Assembly (NCBI GenBank): GCA_030549775.1
Contig: CM060171.1
Span: forward strand, 7,029,265-7,093,264
Direction of reading: 5' to 3'
DNA length: 64,000 nucleotides
Source: Tamarix chinensis
Taxonomy: Eukaryota; Streptophyta; Magnoliopsida; Caryophyllales; Tamaricaceae
A program made the position numbers and the translations under genes. The notes below the pieces were generated by a model. The model was not told the origin of the DNA. It did not search any database and saw only the letters and a program-made list of their open reading frames with translations. Below, one piece after another: positions 13,616-26,030 of the stretch. Position 1 is the stretch's first letter. Every line of letters starts with the position of its first letter.

Positions 13616-14747
13616 ATTTTTTTTCATATATTTGAAGTTACTGTTTAAATTTGGTGACTTGGAGATTCTTATAGATGGAGTTATAGTGTACTTGGCGATT
13701 AGGGTTTTATAAGGGTATTGTGATATCTTCCCTCATAAATTTTTACTATTGTACTCAGTGTAGGTTGTTATGTCATACCTTTACTTCATGTGATCATAGC
13801 ATGTCCAATGTGATATAATCATGCTGAATCCTAAGTGTTTCAATTATTATCTATTATTAGAATAAATTTGGTAGCATTGACATGTTATAAAATTAAGACA
13901 AGCATTACTCCATGTGGAAAAATATTAATATTTAAAGTGGGAGATCAAGTTATACCTATCTGTTCTATTAAACGAGAATTGTAGCCTAGAGCAGTATGCC
14001 CTAGAAGTTTTATTAATCCGTTCCACAAAATAAGAATAGAAGCTAGAAGCATTCTACGTAGAAAGGTGTGCCAATCCTTTTCATAAGACTGGAATAATAG
14101 GGGTCCTTGAACTCAACATGGTTAAGAAATTAACAATGAGTGATTACCTCATAAGGAAACCCTAATTTGTCTTATTTCTTGTATTATCTTTCATATCAAA
14201 TAATGCATATTTTAGCTTTGTTCTAATGCCTTTATATGTTTCATGCCTTAATCTAGTGATATATATTTGTTACCTTAATATTCCACTATTAACCATCCTT
14301 TTTATGGATGCTACTCATTTCCACGAGTAGGCAACCTAGTTGCTAACATAGAGGTTTTTGAGATTATCTTGAAGAATTTTTGAGTTTTATGCTCTATATT
14401 AGGAAGCGTTAATGTATTTGTTGGGTTAGACAGAAAGTCTTAGTTATGTAGTGGCTAGAGTTTTTGGTCCAAATTATTTATGGACTTAGATCAATGGTTT
14501 CCTTTTGTTGTACTTTAGTTTGTTTTGTACTCAAACTTTATCTCAAAAACTTTTATCTATATTTATGAAAGTTCTCCTATTCTTTTTTTTTATCTTATTT
14601 AAAATTTATAACATTTGTGTCTTGTACTCAATAAGATAATGGTAAGGGAAATGGTCTCATATTAAGTATGGATGTAACACCCAATTTTTTCATGTATAAC
14701 TTCCATAAAAAATAAAACATTTCTATAGTAAATTTTGGGGTATTACA

Positions 14748-16069
14748 CCAATACTTTTGTTTATACACTTATTAACCCTGGTGCTACCTACTCTTTCATT
14801 TTTACTAATTTTTCTTAGAATTTAAATTATTTTCCTATGGACTTAGATGTTGAACTATATGTGATCATGCTTGTTGATATATCTTTGGTGATGAAATTGG
14901 TGATTAAGGGTTGTATTGTACGTATTGATGGTAGAAATTTGCTACTAGACCTCATCCTCCAAGATATGTATGAATTTGATGGCATACTTGGCATAAATTA
15001 GTTGCCCCTCCATCATTACATCATTGATTATCACTCAAAGAGAATACTCTTTATTATTCTTGGATGGACCAAATTTTAGTTTTTTGGTTCTAGTTTTTAC
15101 TATCTATCCTTCTTCATTTCTACCTTGAAAGCTGGGAAGCTATTTATGAAATGTTGCATGGGATGCTTATGCTCTATAAAATATGTTAGCTATGGGGATG
15201 CAAAGTTGGAGGACACTGAAGTAGTAAAAGGGCTTGTAGATGTCTTTTTAGAGGATAAACCAAGAATACTACCTAACAGAGAGATTTATTTTGAGATAAG
15301 ATTGGTCCCAAGAACAATACCAATATCTAAAGATCCCTATTAGATAGCTCCAACATAGCTAAAAAACTCAAGCTACAATGATAACAATTTTTGGAAAAGG
15401 GGTAGATCAAACCCATCGTTTCTTTGTGGAGTTCCTTGGTATTGTTTGTTAAGAAGAAAAACATTATGCGTTTATATGTATACTACTGGGAGCGGAATAA
15501 GGTGACTATGAAGAACCATTGTCCGTTTCCATAGATCAATGATCTATTTGGCCAATTTTAATTAGTTGAGGTATTCTTTGAGATAGATCTATAATTGGGT
15601 TACCACCAACTGAAAATTAAGCTCAAGGATGTGCATAAGATTATCTTTAGAACTTGCTATGGCCATTATGAGTTTTTGTTACCATCATTTAGCTTGCCTA
15701 ATGCCCACTATTTTTTATGGATATGATGAATTATGTCTTTTGATCATTTTTGGATCAATTTTTTGGAGTTCATCTTTGATAACTTGGTGTACTCTAAGAG
15801 TCAGGAGGATCATCAACAACATTTAAGGATGGTCTTGCAGACACTACAAGGGCACCAACTTTATGCTAAGTTCAAGAAGTGCAAATTTTAGCGGAATAGA
15901 TGTCATTTTTGGGTAATGTGGTTTCAAGGGATGGTATATTAGTGGATCTGTAGAAGGTGGCAACCATCACAAATTGGGCTTGTTCTACTAATGTAACATA
16001 AGTTAAAAGCTTATTAGGCATAGTAGGTTGCTAGAAGAATTTTGTGGTAGAATTTTCCAAGATTGCAGC
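14748..16069 (+). pseudogene. Ty3/Gypsy pol fragment: protease and reverse transcriptase, decayed
   Basis: Starting just after an LTR end, the plus-strand translation gives, with frameshifts and stops, a retropepsin block YTLINPGATYSFI (14761-14800), where the usual catalytic Asp of D-[ST/P]-G is Asn. The pre-RT linker follows (15125-15343: LEDTEVVKGLVDVFLED, REIYFEIRLVPRTIPISKDPY). Next is the RT core: LVLFVKKKNIMRLYVYYWERNKVT, NHCPFP and GYHQLKIKLKDVHKIIFRTCYGHYEF, followed by a catalytic region reading [11 protein letters not shown] where chromoviruses have IDD. Then come [15 protein letters not shown] and a pre-RNase H block to 16060. PBS, gag, RNase H and integrase are absent. It resembles the chromovirus (Tekay/Del-like) side of Gypsy, by inference. 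It cannot be active. Confidence 0.85.
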
Positions 16070-16853
16070 TATAAAATCCCCAATTTTTACTACTTAAAAA
16101 TTTTACTCCGTGAAATCGTTAATTATAAAATAATAGGTGTTATTATATACTAAGTATAAGTTCAGTTCCCTCATCTTTATTATACTAAGTACTAAGGCTC
16201 AAAATAAGTTATACCTAAAAAAATTAGTAGAAATAGGCGACAATAACCTAGATAAAGTTATGGATGACTATACTTCATACACAATGATAATGAAAATACC
16301 AATTACAATAGAAACTAGCACTCGAAGAGACACAAGAGTCTAAGGAAAAACTAATTACAACAAAAACTAGCACCTGAAGGTGTAACACCGGTTTATCATG
16401 CATTTTTTCATGCCCTTTATATCAACCCTATCTATGCATGCAATGATAATTATGGAAAACTTTACATAGCATGAACATAATATCTTGGCAAGGTTAACAA
16501 CTATAGTAAAACCCTAAATATGCATATGTTAAATGTTTAACAAATTACACATGCATATGACTCATAATTAATGGTAAACCAAATTTATGTAATGACTATT
16601 TAAGAGTATGTTATCATCTTATCATGAATTTCATAATGCTTAAAGAATCACACTATTTAACCTTACATAAATGGTTGTTGCTTTAATTTTTTTTAACATA
16701 TAAAAAGTCCATAGGGATAAATATAAATGACTATGTAAGTGTTGCAATTGAAAAATAAATGATATAACCAAATATGGGATTTCTTATAGTTATAGATACC
16801 AACCATATTCAATAATCAAACTATAATATTACCTATTATTAATTTAGATTATT
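16070..16853 (-). mobile_element. 3' terminal part of a reverse-orientation LTR
   Basis: It starts TATAAAATCCCCAATTTTTACTAC, a worn inverse LTR end, followed by the inverse terminal hairpin (about 16146-16195). A stretch at 16300-16390 matches 10600-10670 of the other minus LTR (both read ...AGAGTCTAA...ACTAGCACC-GAAGG). It truncates the Gypsy pol fragment on its left and is cut on its right by the LTR starting at 16859. The AT-rich DNA after 33404 may be its continuation. No gene is seen. Confidence 0.55.
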
Positions 16854-18189
16854 AACTATGTAATATCTTGTCCCAAAATCCTTTAAACTGTATTTAGAAT
16901 TATGTTGATATAATATAAATGAGTTTTGCTTTTGAAATGGGCTTGAAATTCTAATCAAAATGTGAATTTCAGGTATATCAATCGTCTGATTTATATAACT
17001 GATTGACTAGTGTGCTTGGGAAATTAACATTCTTATTCCCGACAAACCAATCGATTGGTTTGCCTGTGATTTTGGATTAATTTCTGATTTTGATTCAAAT
17101 ATCTCTCTAATGATTATGAAAACTTCTTATTTGAGTTCAAATTTGCTAATAAGCATGTTTTAGTGCTCTAGGATTATTTTCACATTAATTAGATCATTAC
17201 ATAATTTTAATTAGCAAATTTTTCCCTGGAAGCCACTTTCAGAGGCAAGCCTCTCCTTTTTCTTCTCCCTCACCTCTCCCTTTCTCTTCCTATAGATAGG
17301 GCTACAAGCTTAACTTTATGCACCCTTCCCTAACTTATCAACCCATTTCCATGCCAATCTCTAACTGTACTTAATCCCCCACCACTCCATCAAGTCATCC
17401 CTCACTTCTTGGCTTGCCCACACTCAACCTCACTAGCCTCATCTCTTTTTTCCCTGAGAATGTCGATAGTCATGCCCCTATACTTCTCATTTGTCGAACC
17501 ATTCTCAATCCTCACTTGTGTTCTTGGTCTTTTCTCCCTTCTTCTTGTGGAAATTTTCACTAAGTGTTGAGCACCCTTCCATTTTCCCCTCTTCTTCCTT
17601 CTACTGAAAAAAATAGAGATCCTCTCTGATTTCCTCTTTTGAATTATGTAATCATTTTGTTACTTTATCTTCTTTTAATTTTGGTTTTAGTTCTCTCTTG
17701 CTTCCTTAAGCAAGGAAGAATAAAGGTTGAGAAAAGTTAGAGGTTTTAGCTCTCACTTTTAACACCCTATTTATGAGCAAAAGGTGGTGTTTTATGTTTC
17801 TCTTATTCTTCTGATTTTCTTGGTTTTAATGAACTCTGGAAAGAGGATTTTTAATGGTTCTTAGAAATTATTCTAGGTAAGTCATCCAATAGGATTTTTA
17901 TGCTAAAAGAATTACTTTAAGATAAGGCATTCTTATCTTTAACATAAATAAGTTTCTATGGTATATTATGTGAACATGATCTAATTGTGTTCCAAGTTAT
18001 GAACATGTGGTATAATTCATCTCAAGTAAGTATTGTTTAGATTCTATAATTTTAACCATAAAATGGGTTGTTCGAGCATGATTTGTTTAAGTGTGAACAT
18101 TACCATGCATCCATCGACATAGAAGCATGATAGGATTAATATGGTAACCTATGGAAAATTTTGGTTTATGTTTCATAAGTGTGTGTTAT

Positions 18190-18660
18190 CTTTTACCTAG
18201 ACTATTCAATTGGTTCCTCAAACCCATCGACTAGTTTTATGAGCGGTTGAATGGTTTGGAGTTTTGGATCAGTTGGTCGCGAGATCAGTCAATTAGTTTA
18301 GTAAACCAGTCAACTGGTTTCAATGAACAGCCGATTAGTTGGTCAAGTCCATTGACTGGTGTCCCTACACACCAAAGTGGTTCGATCTCTACTTAGGCCC
18401 GTTTGGACCAAACTAGTCATATGGTTACCATGACCAGTTGATTGGTTGGTCGAACCCATCTATTGGTTTCTTTGTAGGCTAAAATAGTTCAGTATCTGCT
18501 CAGACCCATCGACTAGTCGCACCAAACCAGTTGACTAGTTTGCATGAACAATCAATTAGTGAGGCCAACCAGTCGACTAGTGCTCTAGTTTTGTTTTGGT
18601 CCAGGTCTAGTTCAACCCGACCAATCAACTAATCAGAAAGACCGATTGACTAGTTAGACT
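18190..18660 (+). repeat. Array of palindromic CCAGTCGACTGGTT-like words
   Basis: More than a dozen diverged copies of a near-palindrome (examples: CCAGTCAACTGGTTT, CCAGTTGACTAGTTTG, CCAGTCGACTAGTG) are spaced about 30-50 bp apart with unrelated spacers. A few more lie at 16980-17060 within the same LTR. Confidence 0.75.
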
Positions 18661-18809
18661 AAAATCCAACTTATTTGTTGTAAATTATTGTATTTCTCTT
18701 GGGAGTTTTGTGTTGATACTTCCATGTTTTTGCAATATTTTAATTATGATTTCAATTATGAATGACCTGATTTAATATGAATCACCATGATGGTATTTGA
18801 GACTTGATT

Positions 18810-19010
18810 TTGATTAAGTTTGGTGTTATCTTTACACACCTAATTAGTGGCTTTTTTTTACCTTGTGTTGAGTTTGGTGTCATCCTTAAATGCCCAAATG
18901 GTGGCTTTAATGCCTTGTGATGTGTTTGGTGTTATCACTTGAAAACACCCACTTTGGTTATGTGTTGACTTTGTTGTGATTTGTGATATCACTTATACAT
19001 AAATTAGTGG
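18810..19010 (+). repeat. Diverged tandem repeats, about 60-70 bp unit
   Basis: About three to four units, each with GTTTGGTGTTATC, a short spacer, then ATTAGTGGCTTT and CCTTGTGTTGA. A second repeat type follows at 19200-19420 and 20970-21040 (unit with GGTGGGTGAGGTATC and AAGCCCCTTTGGTGT), split by the solo LTR at 19428. Confidence 0.6.
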
Positions 19011-19427
19011 TTTAAGATTTTGTTCGATCCTTTTTCTTTAGCTCTCGGGGTAGCTGCTAAGGGTTAATAGGTGGGTCTCCCTTGGTTATATATCTTTCAC
19101 TTGGTACCTATTTCCTTCTCTACCAAGTTGCGGTTGTTAGGGGGTATGCACATATCTTTGAGGTATAGGATTATACTATGGCAGGCCGACATGACATTGG
19201 TGTCTAGTACGGGTGGGTGAGATATCCCAGTACAAGCCCCTGTCACTTTATATTGTCCATTGCTTAAGAGGGTGTGATATCCCAACTTTTTAGCCCTTGC
19301 GGCAGAGATGTTTAAGGTGTGGTGGGTGAGGTATCACAATACAAGCCCCTTTGGTGTACTTCAACCACGTGTGGTGGGTGTGGTGTCCTGATTTGTAGTA
19401 GGTACACTTGATGTGTGGTAGGAAAAG

Positions 19428-20965
19428 TGCTTGCGTTGTCGTATGCACAACAAATTTAATACATAAATCCTAATTCCCAATGACGTAGTAAATGGTAAGA
19501 AGGAGTCGAACTCATAAGGAACAGTGTTTAATCACTAATTTTGTAATTGATGTTAAAACCCCAGTTACACAATTTCATTAATTCTATTGCTAATTCTAAA
19601 CTATAGTCAAGTTTGCTCTCTAATTGATGAATGAGGATAGGAATGAATTGATTTTGGAATTAAAGCATCAAATACTTATGGAAAAGGGTGGTTCTAAATA
19701 ATTTAATGTTGACCTTTAGAAACTCATAATAATTCATCTCTTTGCTTTCTCTCAATTCTAATAAATTGAATAAGCTCTCAATTTATCACCTAACCATTTA
19801 ATAACCTAGGTTACGAACACTAGATTCAATTAATGGCAGCATTATGAATGGAAAGCAGTCAACTACAATCATAACCACATAAGCTCGGATTATGCAATTG
19901 TACGAATTACCGGATAAGATTAACAATTAACCTTCTTGCTACTCTAGATACATTAATTAACAATTACGGGTTAATTATGTTGTCTTTAGCGGAGATTAAG
20001 TTCTAAACTAAATAGGTGATCAATCTAATTAGTTTAAATTCTTAATTATGATACGAAATCATTCAATTCCATCCATTAATTCAATTAAATTTCATCTAGA
20101 ATCAAACCTTCAAATTACGTTGTTATATTTGAAACATAATTCCATCATCAAATCAACCTACCTTGTTTTATTTACTCTAACATCTGCATACTTGTAGATC
20201 ACACTATTACATGCAATAACTTGTAATTAATACAAACAACCTCTAATAATAGTAACAATAAACTAATAGCAAGATAAATAAAAAACACAATTGCAGAAAC
20301 TTTACTTGCATTCAATCAAAATGTAGAACTTGCAATTGATAAAGGAATAGAGAACGACTTATCACTTGAATTGTAGATCGTCAATTATTCAAAAGAATAT
20401 AAGAAAGATAAAGGAAGTTGGAATTGTGAAGTACATGTATTTTCTAGAGGGAATAGAGAAAGAGAACACATTCAATTGTTTCGAATCCTAAAAATTGATA
20501 TTTTGAATCCCAAATTGATAGAGAATATATCAGAAAATAGGTCACATGAGCGGTTACAAAATTTAAGAAAAACACGGTCCGTGTTTAGGAAACACGGGAC
20601 CTTCGTGTTTTTCTCTAACTTCTCTGCCAAATTATGGATTCTGAATATAAGAATTGAGATTTTAACATGGCTTGTGTTTAGGAAACACGGGGGTACCGTG
20701 TTCTTATCTCTTTCACTATTCTTCCCTTAAAATTTCAGCACAACTTCTCTTGGTGTATTTGCTTCATTTCTAACTTTTCTCCCCTTGATTCAATGTTTCT
20801 TGATGTGTTATTTGCTTGATTTCTCCCTTGAATTTCTTCAATTTTATCTTTCCTGCAAAATATATTCAAAAGAGAAAAACTCGAGAAAATATTAAATCTT
20901 ATAAAATTAATGAGGAATAAATGACATTTTTACGTAGGAAAATAGTTTATAAATTCCATCTATCA
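19428..20965 (+). mobile_element. Solo LTR of an unrelated family (1538 bp), TSD AAAAG
   Basis: It begins TGCTTGCGTTGTCG and ends CCATCTATCA, so has TG...CA termini. AAAAG directly flanks it at 19423-19427 and 20966-20970, and it interrupts a repeat unit of the surrounding LTR. It carries none of the motifs of the TGTAACACC family. The opening (a GTTGTCGTATGCACAAC stretch followed by GGAGTCGAACTCATAAGGAACAG) and duplicated CACGG/CCGTGTTT words near 20570-20700 recall LTRs of plant Tat/Athila-type elements; that assignment is inference. Orientation is uncertain because no internal region remains. The ORF at 20476-20730 is chance. Confidence 0.7.
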
Positions 20966-22349
20966 AAAAGTATCCCCAAAGAAAACCCCTTTGATGTATC
21001 TTGACCTTATGTGATAGGTGTGGTATCCCATTGTGATTATCTTACGCTACCATGACTTTTGTTTCATCATGGAGAAATGGTTGTGGTCGAATGAACTATC
21101 TTATTAACCAGAACTTGCGTGGTCACTAAAAGAAGAATTCTAATATGGTTTAAATTTTTTGAATTGCATGTACCATTATATTTCTATAATTCCATAATTT
21201 TTATGCTATGTAAAGCATGCTATGTTGTACTTGAGTTATACCAATATGATATCATGTAATACCCCAAAATTGTGAAACCTAGAATTTTATAATTAATCCT
21301 TATTTAGGATAATTTAATTTTTAAATTATTAATTTAATTATTTTATAGACTTTTAATTTATAAAAATGGATATGATTATTTAATAAATTAAAATAAATAT
21401 TTTGTTATTTTATCATACTCTTTTTATTTAAATAATTTTCCAAACCCATATTTTACTAAAATTATCCTCTTAAATTAATATCTTAATTTTTAATAAAATT
21501 AATTTATTAAAATAATTTATCCATCTAAATAACTAAATACCCCAATTCTAAAAATTATTATATTTTTATCTTCCCTTTTTTTTCCTTTTTCTTTCTCCTT
21601 TTTCCTTCTTTTCCTTTTTCTTCTTTTCTCCTTTTTTGCTTGGGTTGATCAGTCTCTTCTTCCTTCCCCTTCCCCTATTGGGGTGCAGGCCTCCCTTCTC
21701 CTCACCGCCCAGCCTTGCCAGCCTAACCTCCTTCTTCGTTTCCCCTTCTCCATCATGTGACAGGCCAACTCGCCTCACTTTTCTCCCCCTCCCAACAAGC
21801 CTACCTCCCCTTTCTTCTTCTTCTTCTTCTTTTCTTCTTCTTCTTCTTCTTCCTTCTCCCCCTACACGTTGAGCCAACCTCTCCCATATCTACACCTGCC
21901 TGTAGCCCTTCCCTTTTACAGCTACCATTGCAACCCTACTCTCTCCCTCTCTCTCCCATCCCTTTCCTTTCCATTTAGAGCCAAACTTCCCCCTGTATAG
22001 CCCCTCACATGCCTAACTCCTTTCCTTTTTTTTTCTTCTCCTCCCTACCACCGTAGGCCATGTCCCTACAGCCCCTGCACCCTGCACCCTCCACCTAATC
22101 CTATCGGATATGACTTTAAATTTCTCGTATTCTAATAAGTGTTTACTATTCGGATTTAATTGTTTGATGGGATTTGAAATTCAGATTTAATTGTTTGACA
22201 GGTTTTAGCCTTGTATCTAACATGAGATAGATGGTTGACATTTATCTTGTGTTAGATGTGGCGGTAACATTTCCCAAATTCGCTCCTAGCTTCCGCTTTA
22301 ATCTTTCAAATTTTTTTTTTCAGGAGTGAAATTTGGGGGTGTTACAAGT

Positions 22350-22361
22350 TGGTATCAGAGC
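22350..22361 (+). other. Primer-binding site for initiator Met-tRNA
   Basis: TGGTATCAGAGC, complementary to the 3' end of plant initiator methionine tRNA, starts three bases after the LTR end TTACA at 22346. This is the standard position and fixes the plus orientation of the element. Confidence 0.9.
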
Positions 22362-23806
22362 TTTTGGTTGTTGAGAATCGGGTTTCGGTTAGAGATTCGG
22401 TTCTCACGATCCTAAATGTTTCAATCAAAAATGTATTTTGACTTCCTCTAAGTGATTTTCTTTTATCCGGATTAGCTTGTGAGGATAGTGAGATTGGGTA
22501 GTGTCAGTAGCCTTGTGATTTGTTGTTGTAATTATGTCCTTGTATATGATCATTTGTTGTTTTACGTGTCTGATTTTTGTTAAGTCTGCATTTTATATGT
22601 TGCGATTATTATGGTTTTGTAATTAGTTTGCTTTTAAGGGGGTAGTGACCCCACTAGGTTAACCCTAGTCTTGTAGGCTTAGCGGATTAAAAACCTTAAG
22701 GTATACCTTACCGGATATGGGGTGATGTGACATAAATAATACTCTATTTTGATTGAGTAATTTCACTTTTGGAGTTGTTAGAAATTTAGGTTTGGAACCC
22801 TGATAGTGATGTTTAAGTAGATGTATCATTTCAATTGGGAGAAATCTAGAATTGTGATAATGATAAGGTTGAGGTTTAGATAGAGGTGTTTGTTTTTATA
22901 ATCAGGGTGTAAGGTACCTAATTTACCCTAGTGATTTTAATGGTGCAGTATAACTTTCATTATGGGTCTATATCTGGTTTCCTTCGATTATCATTCAATC
23001 AGAGGTTGTTTCCGTTTTGTATTTTGCGTTAGTAATTTTAGCATTAGTGTATGAAGATCCTTCCTCGTAAGATAGGCATAATTTCTTTTCTGGTTGCTCA
23101 TGAGTGATAGTGTATTAAGTTTTGTCTTGTATGAGGAGAACCATGGACGAATTGCAGATAAATAAAAATTGTGGGCTCGAATGCTGTAGTTGCTATAGTA
23201 GTAGTATTTTTAAATTTAAGTGTTTAGACTATCATGGTTAATGCGTAGATTAGAAAGCTTGTTACTGAATGGTTTGGGGTTGGAAATATCCTCTGACCTA
23301 GATGTATGTGGTTGGTGTTTTTGGAGGACCTTTTGTGACTCGTTAAGCCAAGTGTTAGCCTTGTTTTATTGTATAATATTATAGAGATAACTCATTGTAT
23401 AAAGTTTTATGTGCATATTATGTGTTAGTGGTGTTATTAGGGTTGTGTAATCTTTAGAGGTTTCGTTCCTTTATTCTATTTGAACTTCATGTTATACTTT
23501 TGATATCCTTTTGTAAGACCTTGTTTTAAATAATAATATTTTTGTAAATTGTTTTGACTTTAAGTCTGTAATATTCCGTATTCGAATTCCACTGTATTTG
23601 ATCTACTAAATATCAATTCTCCTTCTTTTATTTTACTTCCTACTCCTTATTTTGATTCAACTTTGCTTGATTTTTTTTCGTAAACATCGTTTTATTTTCT
23701 TCAGATTTACTTTAACCTATCTATTGTGGTCAATGTTTTATTCAATTATTTTGTCAAGTTTCCACTACTTAGGTTTTCCCGAACTTCGGGGACGAAGTTC
23801 ATTTTT
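22362..23806 (+). other. Interior of the LARD-like element, no coding capacity
   Basis: 1.4 kb of moderately AT-rich sequence with stops in all frames and no recognisable retrotransposon domain. At 22632-22648 it contains an exact copy of the polypurine tract word TTTTAAGGGGGTAGTGA, followed by CCCCACTAGG; this may be a central polypurine tract or the scar of a lost LTR junction. Confidence 0.6.
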
Positions 23807-23819
23807 AAGGGGGTAGTGA
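23807..23819 (+). other. Polypurine tract (plus-strand primer)
   Basis: AAGGGGGTAGTGA lies directly before the 3' LTR start TGTAATACCCC at 23820, as expected for the plus-strand primer of reverse transcription. Confidence 0.85.
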
Positions 23820-25289
23820 TGTAATACCCCGTATTTTTAAAGTCCAGATTTATTAAGTTTAATGATTTTATTAGCGTAATTTGAGGTCAACAATTAATTA
23901 TTTTAATTTCGATTCTTTTTATAGATTTATCGACGATTTCGAACCCATAATTGAATGTAATTAATCATTGTCGTTGCGAACCATTCTAGACAAATTCGTT
24001 CACGACAATGATTTTATTATATTCTTATGGATTTGATTCTCGGTTAAAAATATGTATTTTCGTTGTTTCTCATACTGTTATTTTTATTTTTAATATTTTA
24101 GATTTGTTTTCGATTGTAACTTCGTCATGTGTTAACGGTGTATTTTGAGGTTATATTTCGTTGACAAAATATATTATTTAAATTATAGAATTTCATTTTA
24201 AATAGTTAAATTTATTTTAATAATTTTATCCGTAGAAAATATTTCCGACTTTAAATTTATTCGTTTTCGGTAATCGCTAATATTTTCGGAAAGTTTTAAA
24301 TTGAAAAGATTTTACAGAGTTTATTTATGAAATTCTTTCTGGAATTAATTCTCTTTCGTTTTATGCTTTTTGGTTTACAGAAAACCGATTTCAAAAATTA
24401 TTTAAATTAGCCTCGGTTTATTAGAAATTAATTTAAATATTTACTTTTATGCTTTCAAATAGTTTTTCGAGGTCTTATAATACATTTCTGTAAATAATTC
24501 AAATTTTTATGTTCGTTGGTAAATTCTGCCAAAAATGTTTCCGAAATTTTGTATATAGTTCTTTTATTTATTTTAAGCTTTCAGAAACTTACGAAATAAT
24601 TTTTCGTTTGATAAATTTTAGATAAAATCTTCCAATATTAATTTTTAAGCTTTTAATATTTTATTTGATACTTGTTTTGTAAAAAAAAAAAAAACCCCAA
24701 ACATGTCGGAACCCCGAGCCCCCCTCTTTGCTTCTTCTTTTTCTCTTCCCTTTCCCCGACTCCCTGTCCCGTAACCGAAGCCCCAGCCTCCCTCACCTCT
24801 CTTCTCCTCCCCTGCTCCTCCCTGCGTCTCCTTCGCCGGCCACGACCGACCACCTGCAACCGGCGACGCCGCAACCTATAGCAACGGCCGCTGTAGTAGC
24901 AGCAGCCACCAGCAGCAGCGCGCAGGACCACCAGCAACAGCAGTGACGAGCAACAACGCAGGCTGCACCGCCGTCGCTCGGTCACCGGCAAGCTCGGGTG
25001 ACGACCGGCGAGCCACCCCCGGGCCCCGACGAAGCTTCTCCGGCCTCCCCGTGCTCTGATTTGTTGAGTTTCGTTTGGTATAAATTTCCGAAAACCCTAA
25101 CCCTTGTTTTGATTAATTGGGTATGAATTAGCTTATAAAGAGCTAAATTAGTTGTTTGATTATGTATGAATATGCTGTAAGATTGATTTGGACGGGTTAA
25201 TTGTGTGGTTGTGTTGGAATTTTGGAAAAATTGGATTTTTGGCCGAGTTATGCCCGAATTTTTCGGATTCGTCCGATTTAGCTATTTTT

Positions 25290-26030
25290 GATAAATTGAT
25301 TATACAAAATGTTTTAAAATGTATCCAATTTCATTTTGGAACCATCAATTTGAGAAATTTATGTAGGTTTTATCGGAATTTGATTCCTAGGTCAAATTTT
25401 GGGTGTAATGAAATTGGGTCGTATAATTGAGCCGTTCCGCTCAATTGATTTTATAATACTGTTTAAAATGTATTTAATTTTATATTAGAAGTGTCGATTT
25501 GGGAAAATTATGCGTAATTGATCGGAATTGGATTTTTAGGTTAAAACTCCCGCGGATTTAAATTGGATTGTGTAATCGAGTTATTTTATTTAATTGACTA
25601 TATAAATTACATTAGAATATGTTTAATTACATTTCCGAACCTTCAATTGATATGTTTTGGCAAGAATTAATCGGATTTGCGTTCCGAGCTCAAAAACCCT
25701 AATTGGGCTAAATTGTGTATTCCTTTTACTAGTTTTGAGCAATTGATTATTTGATATGTTATGAAATGTGTTTAATTGCATTTCTAAACATTCAATTTGA
25801 TTAAATTTATACAATTTTAACGAGTTGTGTTTTCGGGCCTAAAACCCTAAATTTCAAGTTGTATTGTTGTTTTTCTAAAATTGAATGCATAGAAATAGTT
25901 GAAATGGTATTAATTTCTTTCTAATACCTTTAATTTGAACTAATTAAATGGAATTACTTGAGTTTGTGTTATGGGCTTTGAAACCCTAATTTTCGGGGAT
26001 GATTTTATAAAATTGATTTTTGCTATGTGT
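25290..26030 (+). repeat. Five diverged tandem units of about 148 bp within the LTR
   Basis: Units begin near 25295, 25445, 25595, 25742 and 25880 with TTGATTATAYAAAATG-like words. They carry, in order, a TTTAATTNCATTT word, an ATCGGAATT or similar word, and often AAACCCTAATT. Divergence between units is high, so the duplication is old relative to the insertion. Confidence 0.65.

Larger units (their letters stand above)
5345..14747 (+). mobile_element. Old plus-strand LTR interrupted by two later LTR insertions
   Basis: Three pieces form one degenerate LTR: about 5345-5761, 8994-10376 and 13616-14747. The pieces align with successive parts of the inserted LTR at 5762-8988: 5390-5740 with 6005-6345, 9000-10376 with 6360-7710, and 13630-14747 with 7725-8988. 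The 3' end is TTTTGGGGTATTACA at 14747, and a decayed pol fragment follows, so it was probably a 5' LTR. The 5' end is truncated near the hAT element. Short ORFs such as 9108-9302 are LTR sequence in a chance frame. Confidence 0.7.

Noticed and set aside
21566..21978. Overlapping ORFs on both strands
   Set aside because: C/T-rich LTR segment, same reason as above.
24653..24991. Arg-rich 112-codon ORF and its sense counterparts
   Set aside because: GC-rich segment of the 5-kb LTR; no domain and no conservation in other copies.
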